The notes beneath the pieces are model-generated. The model saw nothing but the letters and a program-made list of their open reading frames with translations, was not told where the DNA came from and did no database searches. Below are positions 45,913 to 54,703 of a stretch of DNA of 64,000 nt, piece by piece; position 1 is the first letter of the stretch, and every line of letters begins with the position of its first letter. Origin of the DNA: Sinorhizobium arboris LMG 14919 (GTDB lineage: Bacteria > Pseudomonadota > Alphaproteobacteria > Rhizobiales > Rhizobiaceae); assembly GCF_000427465.1 (NCBI RefSeq), contig NZ_ATYB01000014.1, positions 1,263,570-1,327,569 on the forward strand, read 5' to 3'. Both the position numbers and the translations under genes were made by a program.

Positions 45913-46725
45913 ATGATAGCATCAAGTGCGAAGATCCACCCGTCCTCGGCCGTCGAGGACGGAGCGGTAATCGGCGAGAATGTGAAGATCGGCCCGTTCT
46001 GCCATATCGGGCCGAATGTCGTTCTTGCAGATGAAGTCGAAATTCTGAGCCACGTCGCAGTCATCGGCCATACGAGCGTCGGCAAGGGAACGAAGATTTT
46101 TCCGGGTGCGGTCATCGGTGGCGATTCGCAGAGCGTGCACCACAGCGCCTTGAATACCACCCTGGTGATCGGCGAGAACTGCACGATCCGCGAAGGCGTA
46201 ACCATGAACACCGGCACGGTGGAGCACGGCGGCGCGACCATCGTCGGCAACAACAACCTGTTCCTGGCCTATTCGCACGTGGCGCATGATTGCCGCCTCG
46301 GAAACAATATCATCCTCTCCAACAATGTTATGCTTGCGGGGCATGTCACTGTCGAGGATCGCGCCATACTCGGCGGCGGTTCGGCGGTTCACCAGTTTAC
46401 CCGTATCGGGCGTCAGGCCTTCATCGGCGGCCTGTCGGCGGTGAGCTATGACGTCATTCCCTATGGAATGCTCAATGGCAATCCCGGCATTCTGAGCGGC
46501 CTCAACGTGGTCGGAATGACCCGTGCCGGGATCGATCGTCAGACGATCCATCGCGTTCGGCGGTGCTATAAGCAGATTTTCGAGGGTGACGGCTCGATCC
46601 GCGCGAACGCCGCCGCAATCCGTGACGAGTATCTCGATTGCGCACCGGCAATCGAGATCCTGGATTTCATCGCTGCAGAGAGCGACCGCGCGCTGTCGTC
46701 TCCGAATCGCGGCGCCAAGGGTTGA
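45913..46725 (+). CDS. lpxA: UDP-N-acetylglucosamine acyltransferase LpxA
   Basis: 270-residue first enzyme of lipid A synthesis. Beta-helix hexapeptide repeats from the start ([28 protein letters not shown]), the catalytic His region [17 protein letters not shown], and the C-terminal helical domain ([23 protein letters not shown]). ATG at 45913, 4 nt after fabZ; the stop overlaps the lpxI start by one base. Confidence 0.98.
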   Translation: MIASSAKIHPSSAVEDGAVIGENVKIGPFCHIGPNVVLADEVEILSHVAVIGHTSVGKGTKIFPGAVIGGDSQSVHHSALNTTLVIGENCTIREGVTMNTGTVEHGGATIVGNNNLFLAYSHVAHDCRLGNNIILSNNVMLAGHVTVEDRAILGGGSAVHQFTRIGRQAFIGGLSAVSYDVIPYGMLNGNPGILSGLNVVGMTRAGIDRQTIHRVRRCYKQIFEGDGSIRANAAAIRDEYLDCAPAIEILDFIAAESDRALSSPNRGAKG

Positions 46726-47612
46726 TGGCGGTGGCGTTTCACCGCCTGCCGCAGTCCAAAGGCAGGCTCGCCATCATCGCCGGAGCCGGGACGCTCCCCC
46801 ATCATGTGGCCGAGGCGGCGCGCCGTCAGGGAGAAGATCCGTTCATCATCGCGCTTTCGCGCGAGGCCGATGCCGATTGGGCCGGTTTCGACCACGCCAT
46901 TTGCGCGATCGGAGATTTTGCCGCGATCAGCCGCACTTTCGAGACCGAGGGGATTGACCGGGTCGTTCTTTCCGGTGCGGTGCGGCGGCGGCCGGAGTGG
47001 CGCGATATCCGTCCCACGCTGAGGACGCTGGCCAAGGTGCCCAGGGTTTTCCGTACCTTGATGTCCGGCGGAGACGACGCGGTACTGCGCATGGTGATCG
47101 AACTGATCGAGGCGAGCGGCGCTCATGTGATCGGCGCGCATGAGGTCGTTCCGGGTCTTCTTGCGGATGCCGGACCGCTCGGTGCTCATGCCCCAACGGA
47201 CGAGGATCGGCGTGACATCGAATCCGGCATCGCCGCGGCTGACGCGCTGGGGGCGCTCGACGTCGGTCAGGGCGCGATCGCAGTTGGCGGCCGGGTGGTC
47301 GCGCTGGAGGGTGCGGAAGGCACGGACGCCATGTTGGCCAGGGTCGCCCATCTCAGGAAAGAGGGGCGGATTTCAACCCGTCGTCGTGGCGTTCTCGTCA
47401 AGCTCTGCAAGCCGCAACAGGACGAGCGGGCCGATCTGCCGTCGATCGGTCCGTCGACGGTTGCAGGCGCGCATGCAGCCGGTCTCGCGGGCATTGCCGT
47501 CGAGGCGGGACGCGCGCTGGTTCTCGAGCGCGCGCGCCTCGTGGAGGAGGCCGACAGGAGCGGCCTGTTCATCCTGGGTATAGAGCGCGACCGCCGCAGG
47601 GACCGGAGATGA
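46725..47612 (+). CDS. lpxI: UDP-2,3-diacylglucosamine pyrophosphatase LpxI (DUF1009)
   Basis: 295-residue hydrolase replacing LpxH in alphaproteobacteria; it cuts UDP-diacylglucosamine to lipid X and UMP. Family stretches: RLAIIAGAGTLPHHVAEAARRQGEDPFI, GAVRRRPEWRDIRPT, the acidic site around GAHVIGAHEVVPGLLADAGPLG and the C-terminal LPSIGPSTVAGAHAAGLAGIAVEAGRALV. ATG at 46725 overlaps lpxA's stop; its own stop overlaps lpxB by 4 nt. No lpxH is in the window. Confidence 0.95.
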   Translation: MAVAFHRLPQSKGRLAIIAGAGTLPHHVAEAARRQGEDPFIIALSREADADWAGFDHAICAIGDFAAISRTFETEGIDRVVLSGAVRRRPEWRDIRPTLRTLAKVPRVFRTLMSGGDDAVLRMVIELIEASGAHVIGAHEVVPGLLADAGPLGAHAPTDEDRRDIESGIAAADALGALDVGQGAIAVGGRVVALEGAEGTDAMLARVAHLRKEGRISTRRRGVLVKLCKPQQDERADLPSIGPSTVAGAHAAGLAGIAVEAGRALVLERARLVEEADRSGLFILGIERDRRRDRR

Positions 47613-48778
47613 CGGACAGGCCCTACAGGCTGGCGGTCTGCGCCGGGGAGGTCTCCGGAGACCTCCTCGGCGCAGACCTGGTACGGGCGCTGCGCGACCG
47701 TGTCGGCGGGCCGCTCGAACTTGTCGGCGTTGGTGGCGAAGGGCTGGAAGCCGAAGGGCTGCGATCGTTGTTCGACTATTCCGAACTGTCGATCATGGGC
47801 TTTTCGCAGGTCCTCGCAAATCTTCCGAAGCTTTTGTTGCGGATCAGGCAGGCCGCCCGCGCGATCGTCGCAGCGCGTCCGGATGCACTGGTGATCATCG
47901 ACAGCCCTGATTTCACCCACCGGGTGGCGCAGCGCGTCCGCGCCGCACTGCCGGATCTGCCGGTGATCGACTATGTGTGCCCGAGCGTCTGGGCGTGGAA
48001 GCCGGAGCGGGCACCGCGCATGCGGGCTTATGTGGATCACGTGCTCGCGGTTCTTCCTTTCGAGCCGGAAGCGATGGCGAAGCTCGGCGGTCCGCCGACG
48101 ACTTATGTCGGCCACCGGCTGGCATCGGACCGCAATGTGCTTGCGGTCCGGGAGCGCCGACGCGCCAGACAACAGGCACAAGACCCCCTCGCGGCGAAAA
48201 CCTGCCTCCTTTTGCCCGGATCGCGCGGCAGCGAGATCAGCCGGCTCCTGCCGGTTTTCCGGAGCGCGGCAGAGGAACTCGCCGAGCGGCACGAAGGCAT
48301 TCGCTTCCTTTTGCCGACCGTGCCCCGCCAGGCGGAACGGGTGAGGGCGTTGACCGCGTCCTGGAAAGTCCGGCCCGAAATAAGCGTCGACCCCGAACGA
48401 AAATGGGAAGCCTTTGGGGAAGCCGATGCGGCGCTTGCCGCCTCGGGTACGGTCATCCTCGAGCTTGCCCTTGCCGGAGTGCCTGTCGTTTCCACATACC
48501 AGGCCGACTGGCTCGTCAGCCTTCTGCATTCCCGCATCCGCATCTGGACCGCCGCACTCCCGAACCTGATCGCGGATTTTCCGGTCGTGCCGGAATATTT
48601 CAACAAGATGATCCGGCCCGCCGTCCTGACGCGATGGTTCGAGCGGCTTTCGACCGACACGGCGCAGCGCCGCGCGATGCTCGACGGCTTCGCCCTGGTT
48701 CAGCAGAGGATGCAAACGGATCGGCCGCCCGGCGAAAAGGCGGCGGATATCGTTCTCGCTTGCCTCCGAGCCGGATGA
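47609..48778 (+). CDS. lpxB: Lipid-A-disaccharide synthase
   Basis: 389-residue GT19 glycosyltransferase joining lipid X and UDP-diacylglucosamine. N-terminus LAVCAGEVSGDLLGADLVRALR, the middle YVCPSVWAWKPERAPRMRAYVDHVLAVLPFEP, and LLPGSRGSEISRLLPVF with AASGTVILELALAGVPVV near the C-terminus. The ATG overlaps lpxI by 4 nt. Last gene of the lipid A run; downstream are REP-like repeats and the insertion sequence. Confidence 0.97.
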   Translation: MTDRPYRLAVCAGEVSGDLLGADLVRALRDRVGGPLELVGVGGEGLEAEGLRSLFDYSELSIMGFSQVLANLPKLLLRIRQAARAIVAARPDALVIIDSPDFTHRVAQRVRAALPDLPVIDYVCPSVWAWKPERAPRMRAYVDHVLAVLPFEPEAMAKLGGPPTTYVGHRLASDRNVLAVRERRRARQQAQDPLAAKTCLLLPGSRGSEISRLLPVFRSAAEELAERHEGIRFLLPTVPRQAERVRALTASWKVRPEISVDPERKWEAFGEADAALAASGTVILELALAGVPVVSTYQADWLVSLLHSRIRIWTAALPNLIADFPVVPEYFNKMIRPAVLTRWFERLSTDTAQRRAMLDGFALVQQRMQTDRPPGEKAADIVLACLRAG

Positions 48779-48828
48779 GGAGCGGGAGCGCTTCGAACCG
48801 CAGTGGATCCTCGGGCCAAGGCCTGGTG

Positions 48829-48957
48829 GGGGCCGGGAAGGGCGTTGCGATGACTCGAAGACGGCCGCAGCCCTGGCAAATCCGTTCAGCCGGTCCGTGC
48901 AGAGCCTCGCCGCAGTCTTTACGAACCTCGCCACGCCGTCATCCTCGGGCTTGACCC
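48829..48957. repeat. Mosaic intergenic repeat unit A (left of IS)
   Basis: About 130 nt that match unit B at 50265-50400 through most of its length: GGGAAGG-GTTGCGATG, CAAGACGGCCGC-like segment, CCCTGGCAA, CGGTCCGTGCAGAGC, CAGTCTTTACGA, and CCGTCATCCTCGGG-CTTGACCC. It ends at the insertion sequence, so its closing REP arm is missing. Confidence 0.65.
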
Positions 48958-48974
48958 ACTGCTGTCCGGTTTAA
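48936..48974. repeat. Left long inverted repeat spanning the IS boundary
   Basis: 39 nt identical to the reverse complement of 50210-50248. The inner 17 nt (ACTGCTGTCCGGTTTAA) look like the IS terminal repeat; the outer 22 nt (CCGTCATCCTCGGGCTTGAC-CC) belong to the REP-like repeat. The transposase stop codon lies in the inner end. Confidence 0.75.
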
Positions 48975-50226
48975 CTGAGTGCCAGCGGCAAAGAGATTTG
49001 ACGTTGATCACGTTGCACTGCCGGTTTGGGCTTTCGCAGCGTGTTGATGGATCTGCGATGCATGATGTTGAGACGAACAAGCCTTGCGAAGGCGAGGGGT
49101 TGGGTGATGTCGTTCTGGCAGGCCTGCGCCACGCGCAGGAGCAGATAGGCGATGAGCGCGACGAAGATCTGGATGCGCACGGCATTCTCTGAGGTTCCGA
49201 GAAAGTGACGGATCTTCAGGTTCTGCTTGATCCACTTGAAGAAGAGCTCGATTTGCCAACGCTGCTTGTAAAGTGCGGCGATTTCGCTGGCCGGCGCGTC
49301 GAGATCGTTGGTAACGAGGCGAATGACCTTGCCGGTATCGCTGCGCACAGCGATCTCGCGCACCGGGTCCTTGAAAGGGTTGCTCCGCGAGCTGGCCAGG
49401 CGCTGCGGCAAAAGCCCGATCCTGTCGAACAGGACGCCCTCGGCTTGGTCGGCGGGCTGTTCGGCGGCGATGTCGATAAGGGTATTGCTCTTGAGCCTTG
49501 TGACGAAGCGTGCGCCCCGTTTGTCGATCTCGGCCCACCATGCGAAGTCGTAATAGGCGAGATCGAAGACATAGGTGACGCCTGGGAGAATGTCGATCGC
49601 TTTGGCCGGGACGATGTCGTTGGTCTTTTGGCCGGTCAGCGTCATGTCGAGGGGCACGTCGTCTTGGGGGTCATAGCAGACGTGCAACTTGATGGCTCTT
49701 TTGCCGCCGATCATGTCGGTCCAGCCGCCGTATAACGAGGAGACCTGGACGCGTGTGGCATCGAGCAAGCGCACGCTGTCGCTGATATGACGGCGGGTCC
49801 TTCGGCTGGCGGTGGCGGCCATGTGGGAAAACAGGTCGGCAAACAGGGCTGCCGGACGCCTGGCATTCGCATCAGCGAGCGTGGCACGCGCCACACCGCG
49901 CCCACCGACGTGGTAAAGCCGCGCCTCATGACTCAGAAGCCCGGCCTCGATCTCGCGCAAGCTTGTTGCGCCCGAAAACTGACCAAACAGGAGCGCCAGG
50001 AGTTGGCTCTTCGTCGTCAGCCGGCGCACCCGGTGGTCTGCCTTGTGTTCATCCACAAGCCGGTCGAACACCGCCCACGGAACATGCTGTTGAAGCTGAT
50101 GAAAAACGCTATTCTCATGCCGCATGACATTGATCCCCTGCTTGTGTCCAGAACGCCGCGAAACGTCTGAAACCAAGTAGAATCAATGTCATGCGCCTTG
50201 TCCACAAAATTAAACCGGACAGCAGT
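48958..50226 (-). mobile_element. IS4-type insertion sequence, about 1.27 kb
   Basis: Bounded by perfect inverted repeats (ACTGCTGTCCGG... at the left, ...CCGGACAGCAGT at the right) and filled by one full-length transposase gene on the minus strand. No direct target duplication is visible; instead the flanks are reverse complements of each other (GGGCTTGACCC on the left, GGGTCAAGCCC on the right). It interrupts a REP-like palindrome between convergent lpxB and gltA and so breaks no gene. The exact outer ends are uncertain because the inverted identity continues into the repeats. Confidence 0.85.
48971..50125 (-). CDS. IS4 family transposase
   Basis: 384-residue DDE transposase. N-terminal DUF4372-like domain: RHENSVFHQLQQHVPWAVFDRLV and FGQFSGATSLREIEAGL; DDE residues are probably Asp in LLDATRVQVSS, Asp in VFDLAYYDFAWW, and Glu in the YREK-like YKQRWQIELFFKWIKQNLKIRHF. 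I choose ATG 50125 (MRHEN...), the family start, over an upstream in-frame ATG at 50176. Intact frame, so the element may be active. Confidence 0.92.
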   Translation of the reverse strand: MRHENSVFHQLQQHVPWAVFDRLVDEHKADHRVRRLTTKSQLLALLFGQFSGATSLREIEAGLLSHEARLYHVGGRGVARATLADANARRPAALFADLFSHMAATASRRTRRHISDSVRLLDATRVQVSSLYGGWTDMIGGKRAIKLHVCYDPQDDVPLDMTLTGQKTNDIVPAKAIDILPGVTYVFDLAYYDFAWWAEIDKRGARFVTRLKSNTLIDIAAEQPADQAEGVLFDRIGLLPQRLASSRSNPFKDPVREIAVRSDTGKVIRLVTNDLDAPASEIAALYKQRWQIELFFKWIKQNLKIRHFLGTSENAVRIQIFVALIAYLLLRVAQACQNDITQPLAFARLVRLNIMHRRSINTLRKPKPAVQRDQRQISLPLALS

Positions 50227-50248
50227 GGGTCAAGCCCGAGGATGACGG
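50210..50248. repeat. Right long inverted repeat spanning the IS boundary
   Basis: Reverse complement of 48936-48974 over all 39 nt. It holds the right IS end (TTAAACCGGACAGCAGT) and the REP arm GGGTCAAGCCCGAGGATGAC. Confidence 0.75.
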
Positions 50249-50264
50249 GCGTAGAGAATGCGAG

Positions 50265-50400
50265 GGGCTGGGAAGGGAGGTTGCGATGGGCTCAAAGACG
50301 GCCGCCGCCCTGGCAATGCCGATCATCGGGTCGGTGCAGAGCTCTCCACAGTCTTTACGACCCTCACCACCCGTCATCCTCGGGCCTTGACCCGAGGATC
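50265..50400. repeat. Mosaic intergenic repeat unit B with intact REP palindrome
   Basis: Second copy of the unit at 48829-48957, here complete. It closes with ATCCTCGGG (50376-50384), 6-nt loop, CCCGAGGAT (50391-50399), a perfect 9-bp palindrome of the REP type. It lies just past the gltA stop and could act as its terminator. Confidence 0.65.
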
Positions 50401-50479
50401 CATTCGCCTTTCACAACCTCGTCGCAAAAACCCGGCCAATTCTGAACTGACCGGCTCTTTTGTCGAGTTCGTCCGCCGT

Positions 50480-51769
50480 TCACCGCTTGGAGATCGGCAC
50501 GTAGTCGCGCAGCGGTGCGCCGACGTAAAGTTGGCGCGGACGGCCGATGCGCTGTTCCGGATCTTCGATCATCTCGTTCCACTGAGCGATCCAGCCGACG
50601 GTGCGGGCAAGGGCGAAGAGCACCGTGAACATCGTGGTGGGGAAGCCCAGCGCCTTCAGCGTAATTCCCGAGTAGAAGTCGATGTTCGGATAGAGCTTCT
50701 TCTCGATGAAGTACTCGTCGGTCAGGGCGATGCGTTCGAGCTCCATCGCGACTTCGAGGAGCGGATCGTCCTTGTGACCGAGCTCGGCGAGAACTTCATG
50801 CGTCGTCTTCTGCATGATCTTCGCACGCGGATCGTAGTTCTTGTAGACCCGGTGACCGAAGCCCATGAGGCGGAACGGATCGTTCTTGTCCTTTGCCTTG
50901 GCGATATATTCCGGAATGCGGTCGACCGTGCCGATTTCGGCGAGCATGTTGAGTGCCGCCTCGTTCGCGCCGCCATGGGCCGGTCCCCAAAGGCATGCGA
51001 TACCGGCAGCGATACAGGCGAAGGGATTGGCACCGGACGAGCCGGCGAGGCGCACGGTCGAGGTCGACGCGTTCTGCTCATGATCGGCGTGGAGGATGAA
51101 GATCCGGTCCATGGCGCGCGCCAGAACCGGGTTCACGACATATTCCTCGCAGGGCACGGCGAAGCACATGCGCAGGAAGTTCGAGGCGTAGTCGAGATCG
51201 TTCTTCGGGTAAACGAAGGGCTGGCCGATATGGTATTTGTAGGCCATCGCGGCGATCGTCGGCATCTTGGCGATCATACGCAGCGATGCGACCATCCGCT
51301 GATGCGGATCGGTGATGTCCGTCGAGTCGTGATAGAAGGCGGAGAGGGCTCCGACGCAGCCGCACATGACGGCCATCGGGTGGGCGTCGCGGCGGAAGCC
51401 GGTGAAAAACCGCGACATCTGCTCGTGGACCATGGTGTGATGGGTCACGCGATAGTCGAAATCGGCCTTCTGAGCCTTTGTCGGCAGCTCGCCGTAGAGA
51501 AGCAGATAGCAGACTTCGAGGAAATCGCCGTGCTCGGCGAGTTGCTCGATCGGAAAGCCGCGGTGAAGCAGGACGCCCTCGTCGCCGTCGATATAGGTGA
51601 TCTTCGACTCACACGATGCCGTGGAGGTAAAGCCCGGATCGTAGGTGAACATCGTCGTCTGCTTGTAGAGCGAACCGATGTCCACGACATCCGGACCGAT
51701 CGATCCCGATCGCACCGGCAGGTCCGCGGATTTTCCGCCGAATGTTACTGTCGCGCTTTTTTCTGACAT
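50480..51769 (-). CDS. gltA: Citrate synthase
   Basis: 429-residue hexameric-type citrate synthase joining acetyl-CoA and oxaloacetate. Catalytic residues are in [24 protein letters not shown] (first His), [15 protein letters not shown] (second His) and [16 protein letters not shown]; the Asp lies further on ([14 protein letters not shown]). N-terminus [20 protein letters not shown], chosen because GGAGGG lies about 6 nt upstream of 51769. Divergent from comEC with a 303-nt spacer to its ATG, and convergent with lpxB across the IS. Confidence 0.97.
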   Translation of the reverse strand: MSEKSATVTFGGKSADLPVRSGSIGPDVVDIGSLYKQTTMFTYDPGFTSTASCESKITYIDGDEGVLLHRGFPIEQLAEHGDFLEVCYLLLYGELPTKAQKADFDYRVTHHTMVHEQMSRFFTGFRRDAHPMAVMCGCVGALSAFYHDSTDITDPHQRMVASLRMIAKMPTIAAMAYKYHIGQPFVYPKNDLDYASNFLRMCFAVPCEEYVVNPVLARAMDRIFILHADHEQNASTSTVRLAGSSGANPFACIAAGIACLWGPAHGGANEAALNMLAEIGTVDRIPEYIAKAKDKNDPFRLMGFGHRVYKNYDPRAKIMQKTTHEVLAELGHKDDPLLEVAMELERIALTDEYFIEKKLYPNIDFYSGITLKALGFPTTMFTVLFALARTVGWIAQWNEMIEDPEQRIGRPRQLYVGAPLRDYVPISKR

Positions 51770-52072
51770 GGGACCCTCCGTGTTGTGACATCGTGGCATA
51801 GTTCTGTGCCGCGAATTTGAGCGTTGCGAATTTGCTATATGATTTATTTTCGACTGCCAAGCAGTACCAAAGCCAAACTTGTGCGATGCGAAATCCGCAT
51901 ATGGCAACGCAACAATCGCATGTTACGGCAATTCGTCCGAAGAGATCAATGATCGCTAAGCTGATAATGCGGTACCATTCTAATTAGGTGCCTGTTTTTT
52001 GAGCACAGGGCTCCGATTGCAAGATTGCCCCGTTGGCGGCAGGATCGCGAAACAGTGGGCGGGCGGAGCGAG

Positions 52073-54478
52073 ATGGGGGAGAGCCGGGCACAAACGGTCG
52101 TGGGCGAGGGGGAGCGCAGCGCATGGCCCCCGGTCGAGGGTGCGCAGGTCCTCACTGGCGATCTGCCCTCCGGATGCTGCGAACGCCGGACGCCCGCAGG
52201 CCGGCATGCGGCCATTATTCGCCAGCGGATCCGCTCGGTGGCCGCAGCATTTTCCCTCGGTGCAAGGGCTGCGGTTGCCGAAGAGCGGGAATACGGCCAC
52301 GGCTTCGTCCTTATCCCGGTCGTTCTGGCACTCGGCTCCCTTACCTGGTTCGCACTACCCGAAACCGTCGGAATTGCCAAACTTGCAGCGCTGCTTTGCG
52401 TTTTCGGAATATCTGCGGTCCTATGTCGGGGAGGTCTGCGAAACTGGCGGCCCTTGGCGGTCGCGCCTGCTCTTTTTGCTGCTGGGATGCTGCTTGCCGC
52501 GGCCGAAACGGCGAGGCTCGACACAGTCATTCTCGACACTCCCGTTACGACGACTGTTCGCGGAACCGTCCTTTCGCGGGATCCGGACGACCGGGGACGC
52601 TGGCGTTATCTGGTGGAAATCCATGAAACATCCGGCCCACGGCTGCGCAGAGCCCCGAAGAGAACGACGCTTCTGGCGCGGAGCGCTCACGAACCGTTTC
52701 CGGTCGGGGCGATGATCGAGGGCAAGGCCCGTTTGTCGCCGCCCTCCGGACCGGCTCTGCCAGGTCTCAACGATTTCGCTTTCAGCGCCTATTTCAAAGG
52801 TGTGGGCGCGGTCGGATTTTTCTACGGCGCGCCGCACGCGCCGTTGGATGCCGGCGCTGTGGCCGATCCGTCCCGGGCTTCGCCGCCGGGGCAAGCGGCC
52901 GCATATCTGGCACAGGTACGCGAATCGGTAGGCAACCGGATTCGCTCGGCGATCGGCGGAGACACCGGTGCGATCGCTGCGGCGCTCGTGACCGGCGAGG
53001 AGCGCGCGATCAGCCGCGAGGCCGTCGAGATGCTGCGCGCCGCCGGCCTGTCGCATGTCCTTGCGATCTCGGGACTCAACATGGTGCTGGCGGCGGGTAC
53101 GTTTCTCATCGGTGCCCGGACCCTGTTGAGCTTCGTCCCGGGGTTGGCCGAAAGATATCCCGTGAAGAAGATCGCTGCCGTCGGCGCTCTTCTCATGGTC
53201 TTCTTCTATATACTGATTTCCGGCGGTGCGGTCTCGGCGCTCAGATCCTGGATCATGATCTCGATCATGCTCGTTGCAGTGTTCTTCGACCGCGTTTCGA
53301 TCAGCCTGCGCAACGTGGCGCTTGCCGCACTCGTGATCCTTGCCTGGACACCATCGGCGGCAGCCGGACCCGGGTTCCAAATGTCCTTTGCGGCGACGCT
53401 GGCTCTCGTTGCCGGCTATTCCCGCTGGCGCGACCACAGGAGAAAAGATCGCGAAACCTCGAGGAAGCGGGTGGGTGTGGGAGCCTTGTCCGGCCTCGCC
53501 ATCGGGACTGTCGCCACCTCCGTCATCGGCGGCCTGGCCACGGCAGTTTACGCGGCTGCCCACTTCAACCGGCTTCCCGGCTACGGGTTGGCGGCAAACG
53601 TTCTCACGACGCCTCTGATCAGCATTCTCATCATGCCTTTTGCGTTGTTCGCGATGCTGCTTATGCCGTTCGGGCTCGAACATTATCCCCTTGCGATCAT
53701 GGGGCAGGGGCTGGACTGGATGCTGGCGGTCGCCCGATATGTGGCCTCGCTCGACGGCGAGTGGACGACCGGTCGCATGGGCGGCGCGCCCTTCTTCCTT
53801 ATTGCCTTCGGCGGCATCCTGCTCTGCGTGCTGAGAACCCGGCTGGCGCTCGCCGGCGCGGGGCTGATCGCTCTGGGTGCATGCGCGATCGCGCTCGAAC
53901 CGGGCAAGGGGCGCCCGTCGATCGCGATATCGGAGGATGCTCAACTGATCGGCCTCATCACCGCTGATGCAATTGCGACCAATCGGAGCCGGCCGCCGGA
54001 GTTCATCTTCTCGCAATGGCAGCGTGCACTTGCGACCGCAGAACACAAGGCACCGCTCGATCTTGCAACGGAACAGTACGCCGATGTCGGGGCGGCAGCT
54101 TTGCTGGCCTCGGCCCAATCCGGCGTCTTCGCCTGCAGAAAAGGGGTAGGGTGCGCCGGGCGCAGCCGTGAGGGATGGACAGTGGCTGTTATCGAAAAGG
54201 TCGAATCTCTCTCGTTCCTGTGCGGCCGCGCCGATCTGGTGGTCGTCGCCAGCCGCCGGCCTTCGGCAGCCTGCCCGTCCGGCGGATCATTGGTCATAAG
54301 TATCGAGACGCTGCGGCGGACGGGGGCGGTCGAAATCCATGCCGAGGAGGAACGAACGGGGTCGCGCCCCCGCATGCGGATCGTAAGCTCGTTCTCCTCC
54401 ACTGAACGGCCCTGGCAGCGCCATCGCCGCTACGACTGGCGGAGCGGCAGCTTTGTCCCGCAGGGATCACCGCTTTGA
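52073..54478 (+). CDS. comEC: ComEC/Rec2 family competence protein
   Basis: 801-residue polytopic membrane protein related to the DNA-uptake channel ComEC. A DUF4131 part with an OB-like domain (VRGTVLSRDPDDRGRWRYLVEI) is followed by the Competence domain (LVTGEERAISREAVEMLRAAGLSHVLAISGLNMVLAAG) and several membrane helices. The C-terminal ~200 residues lack the HxHxDH metal motif of the metallo-beta-lactamase domain, as in other rhizobial homologues I recall. The ATG at 52073 has GGAG 5 nt upstream; a TTG at 52025 is the alternative. Whether it imports DNA here is unknown. Divergent from gltA. Confidence 0.88.
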   Translation: MGESRAQTVVGEGERSAWPPVEGAQVLTGDLPSGCCERRTPAGRHAAIIRQRIRSVAAAFSLGARAAVAEEREYGHGFVLIPVVLALGSLTWFALPETVGIAKLAALLCVFGISAVLCRGGLRNWRPLAVAPALFAAGMLLAAAETARLDTVILDTPVTTTVRGTVLSRDPDDRGRWRYLVEIHETSGPRLRRAPKRTTLLARSAHEPFPVGAMIEGKARLSPPSGPALPGLNDFAFSAYFKGVGAVGFFYGAPHAPLDAGAVADPSRASPPGQAAAYLAQVRESVGNRIRSAIGGDTGAIAAALVTGEERAISREAVEMLRAAGLSHVLAISGLNMVLAAGTFLIGARTLLSFVPGLAERYPVKKIAAVGALLMVFFYILISGGAVSALRSWIMISIMLVAVFFDRVSISLRNVALAALVILAWTPSAAAGPGFQMSFAATLALVAGYSRWRDHRRKDRETSRKRVGVGALSGLAIGTVATSVIGGLATAVYAAAHFNRLPGYGLAANVLTTPLISILIMPFALFAMLLMPFGLEHYPLAIMGQGLDWMLAVARYVASLDGEWTTGRMGGAPFFLIAFGGILLCVLRTRLALAGAGLIALGACAIALEPGKGRPSIAISEDAQLIGLITADAIATNRSRPPEFIFSQWQRALATAEHKAPLDLATEQYADVGAAALLASAQSGVFACRKGVGCAGRSREGWTVAVIEKVESLSFLCGRADLVVVASRRPSAACPSGGSLVISIETLRRTGAVEIHAEEERTGSRPRMRIVSSFSSTERPWQRHRRYDWRSGSFVPQGSPL

Positions 54479-54703
54479 CGGTCCGCGCAGCTTCATCGTC
54501 CGATCTGCTGCCATATTCTTGATTATTGTACTCCACAAATCTTGTCATGCCGCCATTGTTTGTCGTAAAGAGCCTTGCGAAAGCGCTCCGGCAAAGACGG
54601 CGCAGGGCATGAGCGGCTGCGGTTTGCATCCGGCGCCGTCCTGATTGTTGAAAATCGATTGCAGCCCGCGACGCTCGGGCGAATGCGGGAAAAGAGGAAC
54701 GAG

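Noticed and set aside
49205..49735. Open frame antisense within the insertion sequence
   Set aside because: The IS4-type transposase on the minus strand is intact and explains the region; the plus-strand frame shows no motif.
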